A DNA stretch of 64,000 nucleotides from Acanthamoeba castellanii str. Neff. Lineage: Eukaryota > Discosea > Longamoebia > Acanthamoebidae. The notes under the pieces were generated by a model. The model ran no database searches. It saw only the letters and a list, made by a program, of their open reading frames with translations, and had not been told where the DNA came from. Shown here one piece after another: positions 1 through 11,359 of the stretch. The stretch is from the NCBI RefSeq assembly GCF_000313135.1, contig NW_004457702.1, forward strand, positions 550,001 through 614,000, read 5' to 3'. The position numbers were made by a program, and so were the translations under genes. The first letter of the stretch is position 1. Each line of letters begins with the position of its first letter.

Positions 1-3000
1 GTTCTCGGCGCGCGAGGAGGACTTGCTCTTCTCGACCACCTTCTCCTGCGTCTGCTGGAGCAGCTTGAGCAGGTCCCGCTCCTGCTTGGCCAGGCTCTGG
101 TTCTTGCTCCGCTCCTCGGCCAGCTCCCTGTCGCTCTCGGCCCGCTTCCGGTTGGCCAGCTCGAGCTCCGAGTCCTTCTGCTTCTGGTAGGCCTCTTGCA
201 GCACGATCATCATCGCAAAGATCGTAACGATACATTCCTGCATTCCACACACACGGCACACACACGGCACAGGCCCAGGTCAGCACACACATGGCACCAC
301 ACCAGACACGACACGACACGACACACAACAGAGCGCGTACGGTGTCTTCGTTCTTTTGGGCGATTTCGAGGTCGTGGATGATGTCGCGGAGGGCCTTGCC
401 GAAGATGGGACTGCCAGAGCCGTGCGATTGGGCCAACAGCAGCCGCTGCACCTGCTGCAGCGCATCGGCTCGCCCGCCCAACTGTGCCCCCCCCCCGTGA
501 TCGTGTCGTCGTCAGTAATTACCATGCGACTTTGTGTTTCGCGCCAATCAAGAGAGAGCGAAAGCGAAGCGCACCTGGGTCAGCTTCTTGGCCCACCGCT
601 TGGAGACCTTGGATGCCGTCTGAGGTTTGCTGAGTTGCGCGCTCCTCGGAACCGGGCTGCCTGATCGCATCTCCCCCGTTTCCTCCCGCGCCTTGCGGTC
701 TGGCGCTGGTGTTGTGTCATGGGCGTGTGCCGTGTGAGGATTGGTGGGACTGAGCTCTAACCTGACGAGTGTTGGCTTTGTGGGGGGGGGAGGGGAATGG
801 TACCAGAGGTCACGGCCATCACCGTGCTAGCGGCGGTTTCGCTGTTGCGCCGGCCGCTCATCAGTTCGCGCAGGCTGATCCCTGCGCCCTCTTCCTCCGT
901 CTTGCTCTCCGCAGCCTTTCCCAACGTCTAATCAATCATGGGCAGCGCATGTGCATGTGCGCGCGTGCGATCGTGTGTCGTGTGGTGGAGCGTCAGTGCG
1001 TCGGTGAGTGCAGTGTGCTGGGCACGCAAAAACAACAACAGCACTGTGGAGGTGGACTGGCACCGCTTCGATGAACCAGGAGGCCGTGGCTTGCGATTTG
1101 GATTTCCGGTGTCGCACACGACCGCTCTGCCCGTGCTGCCCGCCCTTGGGCGTCCCGGGCTTGCTGGCCTCGACCGGCCCCGCCTCCTACACACCGTGCA
1201 ACACACACACACACACACACACACATGCGGTCAGTTACCAATTAATTGGGCGCGTGCGTGCGTGATGGCTCACCTCTTCCGAGTTGTCAATGGCGATGTC
1301 GGGGAGGGCGAAGCGAAGGGAGCGCGAAAGCGAAGTGACCTCCCCCGAGTCGGGTGCTGTAGAGAGGTAGTGAGAAGGCGAAGGGGGCATGGAGGGAGTC
1401 ATGGAGGAGTGCTGGGGCGAAAGTGCGGAGGGGAACTCACCTGCGGCTGGCGGTGCGCTGGCTTCTTCCTTCTTCTTGCGCTTCGACTTGTCCAACTGCA
1501 GGAGCACCAGAGGTTCAATGATGTGTGCATTCGCACAAGACACGCTATTTCGTCGCACACGCAGCACGCACACCGCACACACCGCACGCGCAAGGCGCGC
1601 GTACCTTGCTGTCGGCACGGCTGAGCCGGAAATCGGACATGGAGCGGCGTCCCATGCCACTCGCCGAGCCAAAAGCCTTGTCCTTGTCCGACTTGCGCGC
1701 CTTCCCATCACTCCCCGCGGCTGCGGCTGCGGCTGCGGCTGCGGCTGTGCTGCTCGCGGGGGCGGCAACCGTGTCGCGCCTCGACTTGCCGGCCTTTTGT
1801 GCGCGCGACAGCTCCGACGAGGAGCCCTTCCTGCCTCGGATGATCGACCCCCTCTTGCCGCTGCTGCTGCTGCTGTGCTGTCGGTCGCTGCTCGGCGTGG
1901 CGGTCGCCGTGTCCCTCTTCGCCCGCCTGCCCTCATCGTCGCCCGCGCTTGGCTGCGTCTCGGAAACTGCATCTACTTCGTGTCGTGTCGTGTCGTGTCG
2001 TTGGTCGTGTCGTGTTGTGTGTGAGAGCTCATCTCAGTCACTGTATCCGGTGCTGGGGAGGAGGGAGAGTACCGTCTCGCGGGGAGACTGCAGGGGATCG
2101 CGGGGAGACCGCCGTGGGGGAGCGCGGGGAGAGCCACACCTCCTGGGAGCTCAGGAGGTAGTCCCGCGACATCTCCAGCGAGGTGTCCGGCTCGTCGTCG
2201 TCCTGCTGCACCTCGTCGTCATCCTGCACCACGACCGCGCATGCTTGAGATTCCACACGTGGTGGTGGTGGATGGGCGAACGACGACGACGTGACGTACG
2301 TCGGTCAACGAGAGGTCCAGGTCGGTCGAGGAGGCCTTCATCAACTTCGAGGAGGAAGAGCTGGTGGCTGCTGGGGCCACGTCCTTCAGCAAACCCTCCA
2401 GCGGGTTGAATGCTTGGATGCCCAGTTTTTGCTGTTGTGGTGGTTAGAAACCACGTCACTCGCAGGTGAGTGCACATCACCGCCGGTCTGACAACCCAGC
2501 GGGCGATGGGGAGGGGGCGGTACTTGTAGCTCTTCGAAGCTGGTGAGACCTCGCGGCGACGAGCTGCCGCCCTCCTCGTCGTCGTCGCCTGTCCACACAA
2601 ATAACAAAAATACCAAAAGTAAATTGAGCTGTCACTGACGGGGTACGAAGGTTGGTGTTCGCACCGCTACCGTAGCGGAAGCCGCACTTGCGTTGTAGGG
2701 CCAGGATACCGCCCGAGATCTTCTCCTGGTCAATCTTGACCACCGGCTCGGCTGATTGCGATGTGGTCGAGCTCACGCCACCGGCGCCTGAACATCACGA
2801 TAGGGCCACCCACCACCAGCCCACGAACAACAACGATGTGAAGTGGTCCATTGGCGATGGAAGTGATCTTTGTGGGGGAGGGGGGCGAGTACCTCCTTCT
2901 ACGTCGCAGTAGTTGACTGGGAACTCGCCGATCTCGCCTCCTCGCTTTCCCTTCCACCATCCATTTCGTCGTTCCTCGAGGATGATGATCTCGTCGCCCA

Positions 3001-3067
3001 CGTCGAAGCTGAGCTCGCCCTCCTCCTTGGCCTGGTAGGCCCATACCGCCGTCGCTTTCCACGGCAT
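1..3067 (-). CDS. SH3-domain, coiled-coil protein (3' end beyond window)
   Basis: The gene is read on the minus strand from an ATG at 3065-3067. Exon 1 (2893-3067) encodes a complete SH3 domain near the N-terminus: an AVWAYQAKEEGELSF segment, then NGWWKG (the conserved tryptophan pair) and a GEFPVNYC end matching the usual FPxNYV. Further exons at about 2588-2524, 2431-2300 and 2227-2160 give acidic and serine-rich linkers. A series between about 1970 and 390 is Ser/Lys/Ala-rich and includes a run of about nine alanines. The last visible exon (about 237 to 1) is strongly Glu/Lys/Arg-rich with heptad spacing, so probably coiled coil. All junctions traced keep frame. SH3 domains bind proline-rich ligands, so an adaptor role in cytoskeleton or membrane signalling is likely (inference). 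The stop codon lies outside the window, so length and further domains are unknown. Confidence 0.8.
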
Positions 3068-3400
3068 CTTCGTCCTCTGGCCTCTGAGTGGTCTCTTCCT
3101 GTGGTTTTTCCTTCGCGTGTTCGGGTGTGATGGCGGTTTTTGGATTGAAGCGACGTTTCCTTTTCGCGGCTCGCCTTGTGCCCTGTTACAGGGTATTCCA
3201 CAGTTGTTGCCGTGCAATTGCACTCCAGAGAAACTCCCAAATGAACAAAATGTCAAATAATGCCCGGAAAATTTTCGCGCCAAAACAACGGGCTTACATT
3301 CACAGGTTGGATGAGACAAGTAGAACGCGGCGAATGTACCTGGTGTGGTAGGTACCTTTAGAATTGGTCGATCTATCCAGGAAAGGGATAATCGGCCGAG
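3068..3400. other. Divergent intergenic region, SH3 gene / EXO1
   Basis: These 333 bases separate two start codons on opposite strands, so promoters for both genes must lie here. The E2F-like site is the only element I recognise. No convincing TATA box and no ORF of coding quality were seen. Confidence 0.6.
3272..3285. promoter_or_regulatory. E2F-like site upstream of EXO1
   Basis: The 14-mer TTTTCGCGCCAAAA contains TTTCGCGC, which fits the E2F/DP consensus TTTSSCGC, and it is nearly palindromic. It lies 116 bases before the EXO1 start codon and about 205 bases before the divergent SH3 gene. E2F/DP factors drive S-phase replication and repair genes in animals, plants and amoebozoa, so a link to EXO1 is reasonable. 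Occupancy is inferred, not seen. Confidence 0.5.
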
Positions 3401-5491
3401 ATGGGCATATCCGGCTTGCTGCCCCTACTCAAGAACATCACGCGTAATGTGCATATAAGCCAATACGCCAACCAAAGGGTGGCAATCGATGCCTACTGCT
3501 GGCTTCATCGTGGTGCATACTCCTGCAGCACCGAACTATGCCAAAACATCCCCACCGTCAAGTACTTCCCTAGCCCCCCCCCCACCATCATTTAATTGGT
3601 TTCATCTTTTCGTTCTAATCGGCAATTGGGGTAGGTACATCAATTTTTGTGTGTCGCGGGTGCAGTTGTTGCGAAGCTTCAACATTACGCCGGTGCTGGT
3701 GTTCGACGGAGGAGCACTGCCGAGCAAAAAGGGCCAGGAGGAGAAGCGGCGAAAGTACTTTTCGCCTCCACCAGCTATTCTCCCCACAGCGTGCGAGTTC
3801 GTTGGGTGCGCGCGGGGCATCGCTCACATGCGTGTGCATTGCTCGAACAGGAAGCGCCGCGAGGAGCGGGCGAAAGCGGCTGAGTATCTGCAGCAGGGCA
3901 ATCGTACGGCGGCCAACGATTGCTACCGCAAGGCTGTGGATATCACCCCGCGCATGGCCCACAAGCTCATCAAGGTCCGTTCAGTGTAGCTTACACGCCT
4001 GGAACGCCAACAAGTGTGGTTTGTGGTTGCGTTGTCGGCCTCAACGCTCCCCGATCTCACGCGCGCCAATCAAATCGATTGATTGCACTGCAGGCGCTCC
4101 AAGCAGAGGGCATCGAGTGCATCGTGGCCCCGTACGAGGCGGACGCGCAGCTCGCCTTCCTGTCTCACACCGGCTACGTGCATTCCGTCATCTCGGAAGA
4201 TTCTGACCTACTCCCATTCGGTTGCAAGCGGGTTCGCCCCATTCGCTCAAGCCTGTCTTTCGTTCGGCACTCTCGCGGACTCGCATCACGTCCACCACTG
4301 ACCTCGCAATTACATTACTACGCATTTATACGTAGGTGCTGTTCAAGATGGACGGCGACGGAAACGGGAAGGAGATTCAGCTGTCCGACCTGGGTCAGAA
4401 CACGCCGCTGCGCTTCCACAACTTCACGCACGACATGTTCCGGCAGATGTGCATCCTCTCTGGCTGCGACTACCTGGCGTCCATCACCGGGCTCGGGGTG
4501 AAGAAGGCGCACGGCCTGCTCAACAAGTACCGGACCATGGACCGCGTGTTCCGCTTCCTGAAGAACGACCGCAGCTTCATCGTGCCGCCCGAATACGAGG
4601 AGGCGTTCGAACGCGCGGAGCGCACCTTCCTGCACCAGTCCGTCTACGATCACATCAACCAGCGGGTGCGTCATCTTTATTTATTACCTACCTTTTATTA
4701 CGTGTTACCATTATTATGATCTATATTGGCGCGTGAGCACTCACACGGGTCTCTTGCACAGGTGATCCCTCTAACGCCGTATCCCGACGGGATGGACTCC
4801 TCGGCCTTCCCCTTCTGCGGAGCGTACGTTCTTCTCCTGGTCCTTGTCCGTTGGTTGTGGGTGTGTGGGTGTGTGGGTGTGTGGGTGTGTGGGTGTGTGG
4901 GTGTGTGGGTGTACACGCAATGTATACATGTAACCGTGTATCTGCGAAGAGCGGGGCTGATATATCATCCCGTTCGTGCAGGCTGATCCCGGACGATCTG
5001 GCACGCCTGATCGCCTCGGGCCAGGTGGACCCGTACTCGTATGAGCCCTTCGAGGAGGACACGGCTCCCAAGCCGGCCCCCATGCCCGCGCCCAGCGCGA
5101 CGCACCATGAGAGCGACAGCGGCGCCCACCTCGGGACCAGCCACGAGCCGTGCGACGAGGACGCCCTGACCATGCGCGCCTCACGGTCCCGTACCTCCCT
5201 CTGCGCGTCGTCTGGGTCTTCTGGGAGGTACGCACCGCACCAACCAATCAATTTTTATCTCTTCGCGCCACTCACCACGCCAACTCGCTCTCTATCGCTT
5301 TCCAGGAATGTTGTGGGCCGCATGCCCAGCTTTGGTGGTGGTCGCAGCAAGATGCCCCTGCTCCTTCCGCAGCGGAACAGCATATCGAGCTATTTCAGTT
5401 CGTTCCTCCCTTCCACATTCCCAGGCGTTCGCCTTGAGCAACTTTGTTGGTCTTTGTGTGCGTGCGGTGCGTGTGCGTGCGTGCGTGCAAC

Positions 5492-5531
<40 letters not shown>

Positions 5532-7639
5532 TCGTAATGTGCCCAACCCCTCGATTGCTAATTCGTGTGCCTAACCACACAAATATTCTAGCTCCTTCGT
5601 CCAGGCGCACGCAGAGGCCATTTGTGCCGCCTCGCGGGTCCCAGTCCCAGTCTCAGTCTTCGCTGGTACGAAGCTTGGCCTACAGTCAGGAAGCACACGT
5701 GCGGTCGCGGAGGTGTCGGTGATCTGATGAACGCGCTCTCTCCACTGTTTCGTGTCTTCTCTTCCCTTCGCCAGGACGAGACCTCTGCGGAGGACGAGGT
5801 GGTCATCGAACTGAAGAGTCAGGGGGAGGAGGAGGCGCTGGAAGACCAACCGGCGGAGGAGCGATTACCACCACAGGCGGAGCGCGATCGCCGCGTGCCG
5901 CCTAGGCCACACGCCGCGCGAGCGGAGGCGATGATGCACGTCGAAACGGAGAAGCGATTACGCGAGGAGGACGACGATGAGCAGGGCTGGGAGTTGGTGA
6001 AGAAATCGACCTCCTCCTACGAAGTGCTCGGTACGTTGCTATCTTCGTTCTTCTTCGTGCGTCTTGCCATTGGTTGTGTCTGACCAGGTGCTGTGTGTGC
6101 TTCTCCGCAGTGGCCCGCACGCCGTCTCCCCATTCACGCAGCTTTAAGGTGGCGCCGCGACCCCTTCTGGGCGAAGAATCGTCGCCCTCGCGCCGCCGAC
6201 TTCTCTTCGAGGACCAGGTCCAGGTCGTGGTTACCTCCAAGTACTTCTCCACCACCACGACCACCACAACGACCACCTCCACTTCCACGAGCATCTCCGC
6301 TGCCGCCGCAGCCCCGGCTTCGCCGACGTCGACGTCGATGCCAACTCCGACCGCACGGCGACACAGCCCAGCTGGAAGCGCGGCCGCCGTCGCCGCCTCT
6401 CCTAGACCCGCTTCGGCCTTTGATTGGCTCGATCGGCCGCTGCTCCTCGACCCGACGGCCCAGTCAGTGGAGGAGAGCGACGAGGAGGACGAAGCGGCGT
6501 GGACGGGAGAAGCGGCGGCCGTGCCAATGACCGGCGAGGAGAACCGCAGCGGCGCACTGGCGGCGTTGCATAGCAGCGTACGCGTGACTCCGCCGGAAGC
6601 CAGGGGCAAGCAGCAGCGCTCGCCCCCGGAACCGTCACTTTCATCGTCTTCGTCGTCTTCATCGTTGTCGCCTTCTTCGCCATCCTCGGCGCCGACCTCG
6701 CCGCTGCCGTCTTCATTATTCTCATCCTCTCGGAAACGGCGGCGGGAGGATGAAGAAGAGGAGACGAACAACCGACTTCGACATGCGCAGGCAGCCCCGC
6801 TCAAGAAGGAGCGAACGTCTTCGCTCATGGCCAAGGTCGACGAGTTCCTCCGGAGCGATGCGTTCGACGACTCGCAGCGAGAAGACGAAGACAACGACGA
6901 GGAGGAGGACAGGCGGCCGTCGCCGCCGCCCAAGGTCGAGGAGGCCATCGACCTCACGTTCGAAGGTACGTGTGCATGCCTTCGCCCCACCTGATGGCGG
7001 TCTCACGATTCGTTTCGTTTCAATTCAATCCGCAGAGCTGCCAGAGTTCCAGAGCCCCATGATCTCCAGCGGCAAGCGTTTGTCGACGCCCCTGGGCTTC
7101 TTGTCACGCGCCAAACAGCAGAAGGCACAGCGGCAGACGCCCAGTCCTGGGTACGTCAGTCTGTCTATATGGGCGCAGAGAGTTGTTGTAGAGTTGTAGA
7201 GTTTAAAGTTGTTCCTTGGGCAGCACGCCGACGGTGGCCAAGACCGGCGGCAACTCGGTGGGGACCCTCTTCTCGTACTTCAACAAGCACGGATTCAACC
7301 GACAAAGCCTGTCTGGCACACCCTCCTCCAGTCGATCTCCATCTCCGTCCTCGACGACATCGACCACGTTGGGTGCGTGCTGTTGTTGGCATTGCTGTCG
7401 TTGCAAGTGTGGCGAATTCGGGCGACGTTGGGAGACTGATCGTGGGGCCGCTCTCTGACCACACAGCAGCAGACCAGCCCAAGCTTGAGGAGGACGGCGT
7501 TGAGATCGTGGGCTTTGTGCCACGCACACCTGCTTCCACACGCCCCCCTCCACAGAGCAGCCGGCCACCCCAGCAAGGAGGAGGTGGCCTCACCTCGCCC
7601 TACTTTGCTTCCTCGACATCGTCAGGAAATAAAAGTTGA
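3401..7639 (+). CDS. EXO1: Exonuclease 1 (XPG/FEN1-family 5'-3' exonuclease)
   Basis: The product starts [12 protein letters not shown], the N-terminal signature of EXO1 (MGIxGLLP). The nuclease core is spread over exons from 3401 to about 4850. It carries the expected acidic metal ligands: [36 protein letters not shown] and [18 protein letters not shown] is the helix-hairpin-helix DNA-binding element. The rest, to 7639, is a long disordered Ser/Pro/Glu tail, giving roughly 950 residues in all. The tail contains SKYF (6236-6247), matching the MLH1-binding MIP-box pattern. EXO1 resects 5' strands in mismatch repair and double-strand-break repair. The stop is TGA at 7637-7639, with an AATAAA overlapping the last codons. 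Every catalytic motif is intact, so an active enzyme is expected. Introns include a (TGTGTGGG)n tract and a (CT)n tract. Confidence 0.95.
4856..4912. repeat. TGTGTGGG tandem repeat in EXO1 intron
   Basis: About seven copies of an 8-base TGTGTGGG unit lie inside an intron whose flanking exons encode conserved EXO1 sequence. The G-rich strand is the sense strand. Confidence 0.85.
5499..5527. repeat. (CT)n microsatellite in EXO1 intron
   Basis: An uninterrupted CT dinucleotide run follows a TGCG-rich stretch within the intron near 5400-5590. Confidence 0.85.
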
Positions 7640-7879
7640 CACTGTCCTGAGAAAATTCTTACTCCAATCCCAATTTTTTTCGAATTGGTGACTTTTTGGC
7701 TTCGTATTGTCTTGGCGCACGAAAACGAGGCTAAGGCAGCATCAGTCATCGGCTTGCCGTCACGCGTGAATCTGACCTGTTCTGCAGGCACGGCTTCACC
7801 CCGCTTTGCTCTTGGTCATTTGTTTGCTAATCCGATTTATCATTATTAATTCTTTCGGCACAGATTTTGAGTAATCGAG
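7640..7879. other. Intergenic region, EXO1 / FYVE-hydrolase
   Basis: The two genes are in tandem with 240 bases between them. It is AT-richer than its flanks and should hold the EXO1 3' end and the promoter of the next gene. No clear motif was recognised. Confidence 0.6.
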
Positions 7880-10800
7880 ATGGAGGGGAATGGCTCGTCG
7901 TCAGGCGTGTCGCTCTACTCGATGCTTCCGAACGACTGGGCCTCCGGCTCTCGACCGCCCTCCGTCTCTGCTGCTCAGCAACAGCAGCCTTACCTGCAGA
8001 GCTTTGCCGCCCACCACGGCGACGAGGACGAAGATGAAGTAGAAGATGAAGAAGTCGAATACGGGCAGCAGGGCTCGGGCTACGAGGACTATGGCGAGCA
8101 ACAGGAGGAGCACAACGAAGAAGGCGAAGAAGTCGATGAGGGGGAGGAGGCAGAGCAGTCCTACGAGGAGGAGCCACAGCAGCCGCATGGGTACTACATG
8201 CAGCCTCAGCAGTCTGCATTCAGCAGCTACGGCAGTGGCTTCGGCTCCGAACACGAAAACGTAGAGCAGGACGAAGAAGTAGAAGAAGAAGAGGAGGAGG
8301 AGGAAGAAGCTCACGGCGAGCAGGGCCTGTTGCAAGCAGGCGCGGGCTTCATGGCACCCTACGGCATGCCCTGGTACGCCGGCGCTTCGTCGTCCGGGTC
8401 GGTCTCGACCACGTCGGCCTCTTCGTCCTTCACCAACGCCGCCAGCGCCTTCTTCGGCGGAGGCAGCCGCAGCAATTCGTTCGTGTACGGCGGCATGTCC
8501 TTCGCCGGCGCGCTCCCAGGCATGGCCGCGCCCGCCGGCACGCTTCCGCTGGCGATGATGGGCACCGACGCCGCCGCGTCGGCCCACGAGTCGCACGACG
8601 ACGACGACAAAGCCGAGGCCGAGGCCGGGGTGCACGCCGAGCTGAAGGAGTTCCCCAAGCACTCGCAGCCGTGGCACCAGCAGGACGAGAACGACGTCTA
8701 CCACGCCGAGGAGGAGGTACTCGACGACGATGACGAGGAGAGCCAGGAGGACGACGACGAACCTCTGCCCGTTCCCACCGCCACGCCCGCCATCGCCAGC
8801 AGCAGCAGCAGCAGCTCGACTCTGTCTTTGTCCTCGACCAAAGGTACAGCCCCTGTCACCCGATCCGCATCGGACTGGAATGTGTGGAACTCACTTTTCT
8901 TCTCCTCTTCTCCTTCTCCTTCTCCTCCTTCTTCGGCAAACAAAGTGGACAAGCAGAAGGAGGTCACTGCCGGTGACTCGGCCGCGGAGGTTGTGTCGGG
9001 GCAGGCCGACGAGTCCCAGCCCGACTTCCGTACGTCCACACGCCCGGCCCTCAGCTTCTTCTTCTAATCACTCTAATTGGCCTCGCTCTCGTTTCCGTTG
9101 TTGCAGAGCGACCGGTGTGGGTGGAGGACAAGTACGCCGCCTCGTGCGCCAAATGTACAGTAGACTTCAGGTACGTGCGGCTCGCCCCCGAGAGTAATTA
9201 TGAAGAGGAACACTTCTTTGTCTTTGTTCCTCCGCTCACGAGTGATGGTGCCATCATCATCATCATCATGGGGGGTGCAGCACGTTCAAGCGGCGACACC
9301 ATTGTCGGGGCTGTGGCAAGGTTTTCTGCGCCGATTGCAGCTCCTGCTTCCTCGGTCTGCCTCCCGACTTTGGCTACAAGACGCCCCAGCGCACCTGCCG
9401 CGCGTGCTACCTGTATGTACCCCTCCCCAACCCTTTTCCTCTTTATTTATAAATAAAAAGAATTACTTACTTATTTCTTTCTTTCTCTCTCTTCCATTAG
9501 GCAACACTCTACTGTGGACTACACCAAGAAGTACGACACATTCGGACCAGAAGATGCTCCGGTATGCGAGGCCCGCACGTGCGCACTTCTCCTGGCCACC
9601 GACTAACGCTTGCTTTTGCCTTGGTCGATCATTCACAGTTGGTCGTGCTGCTGCACGGAGCTGCGGCCACCCGCAAATCGTTCGCCCTCCAAATCGAAGC
9701 CCTCAAGGTCTGCTCTCTCCTCGTCCGGCTTGCGCCGTCGCTGGCTCATTTTTATTTATATTTATTTATTTATTTATTTATTTATTTCTGGTCGTCGTGT
9801 ACATAGTCGGACTACAGGCTGGTGGTGCCCGACCTTCCCGGTCATGGCTCTCGCGACAACCAGCAGTTCACTATGCAAACGGGTACGCGGCACCCCAGGC
9901 CAGTTGGTCGTTCTGTTGGCGTGTAACGTGCTGGGGGGGGGGCGCAGCTCAGCTGAGTTCATTTGCTCTCTCCTTGCTGGCGTGCAGCCATGGACGTGGT
10001 CGAGGAGGTCATCCGCGCGCATTCGCCTGAAAAGCGAGCCATCATCTTCGTACCCCGCTCCCTCTTCCCTGGCCTCTGTCTGTCTGCGATGATAACAATC
10101 GCGCGGTTGGTCGGGTGGCTTACGATCTCTGTTCTCATGCAACAACAACACAACAACACAACAACACAACAACTCACAACTCACAACACAAAACACACGA
10201 CACACTTGGCAGGGCTACGGGCTGGGCGGATTTGTTGCGATGTCGCTGGCGGGTGCTCGTCCCTACCTGTGCCGGGCGATCGTGGTGGGCGGGGCGGCCA
10301 GCAACCAGACCGAACGCGGTGGCCTCTTCCTGGCCATCCTCAGCCTCATGTGGACCTCCATCCCCAAACCGCTCCTCTCGCGAGCCGGCAGGTACGTACC
10401 CAACCGCCGACTGGGCCACGACACAACCAAAAGCGATGGCTCACCACCGCCCCCTTTCCCCCCTCTCGCATCGTTGCAGAGTAACGCTGGACAAGTACAC
10501 CCGGATTTCGGAGGAGCTCGTCAACCGTCTCTTCCTGCGCCCCGGCATTCAGGTGCGCGCCACGCCGGATTCGTTCACGTGCTTACTACTTTATTCGAAC
10601 GAGCCCACGCCACGTGGCAAAGAGACTCACGCGTGTTCGCTGTTGCGCACAACAGTACGCGGCGTGGCCGGACATCTTGAGTGCCGTCGGCACAAACGAT
10701 TTTGGAAAACACCTCACCCTCTACCCCGGACCCGTGCTCTTCTTCCACGGCCAGCACGGTACAATTCCCCCTCCCCCCATCCACCCACCCAACATCTTCT

Positions 10801-11203
10801 GCGCTGTTTCTGCAGAAGCTCGCGCCTCCACTTTCATCACCATCGTCCACTCACTGCCGATCGCTGATGACGGTAATCATCAGATAACCGACATTCCGAG
10901 GGCGAATGGAGTCGAGCGGCGCGTAAGGCGAAGGTGGAGGTGATCGACGACGCGGGCCAGTGGGTGCTGGTGGACGAGCGCTACCACGCCCGCGTGTCGG
11001 CCCTCGTGGGTGGGTTCATCCAGGACGTGTTCCGGATGGAGGAAGAGGAGGAGAAGCGAAAGAACGAAGAACGCGAGCGAGAGATCGCCCGGCGCAAGTC
11101 GGCCCAGCAGCCTCGTGCACCGGCGGCCGGCGGCCAGCCACCACTTCCGGACAACGGCGCCGCCCTCTTCAAGGACGCCGACTGGCTCTTCGCCAAGGAG
11201 TGA
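7880..11203 (+). CDS. FYVE zinc finger fused to catalytically degenerate alpha/beta hydrolase
   Basis: The protein is about 760 residues. Residues 1 to about 380 are an acidic, Gln/Ser-rich disordered region. Next comes a FYVE domain (about 9107-9414) with WVED, the basic RRHHCRGCG patch and RTCRAC, so zinc ligands and PI3P-binding residues are present and endosomal targeting is expected. From about 9640 an alpha/beta hydrolase fold follows: LVVLLHGAAA (oxyanion loop), VVPDLPGHG, the nucleophile-elbow position, then LFFHGQHD (acid loop). The elbow reads GYGLGG instead of GxSxG. The usual histidine loop reads DAGQWVLVDE, with Gln where His is expected. Two of three catalytic residues therefore appear missing, and the domain is probably a pseudoenzyme or binding module. 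The C-terminus is a charged helix ending ADWLFAKE. Splice phases agree across the FYVE-hydrolase boundary, supporting one gene. Confidence 0.88.
9749..9787. repeat. TTTA tandem repeat in FYVE-hydrolase intron
   Basis: About nine TTTA units lie within the intron between the HGAAA exon and the exon encoding the PGHG segment. Confidence 0.85.
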
Positions 11204-11359
11204 GTGCGCAATCGTCAGGCTCTCATCGTCTCTGGCCGACGGACGAAGAATTTATTTATTAACAATTTTGAACAATGCGAAATATTTGCGGCGAGTATTA
11301 CCTCCGGCGGCCCCAGTGAGTTCTTCGTCGTAACGAGCAGCAGAGCAGAGAGAAAGAAG

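Noticed and set aside
5902..6990. Long minus-strand ORF opposite the EXO1 tail
   Set aside because: It is a shadow of a Ser/Glu/Pro-rich exon, and the plus-strand frame continues conserved EXO1 exons.
7901..8704. Minus-strand Val/Leu/Phe-rich ORF that looks like a membrane protein
   Set aside because: It is the antisense of an acidic Glu/Asp-rich exon, which always yields Leu/Phe/Val runs.
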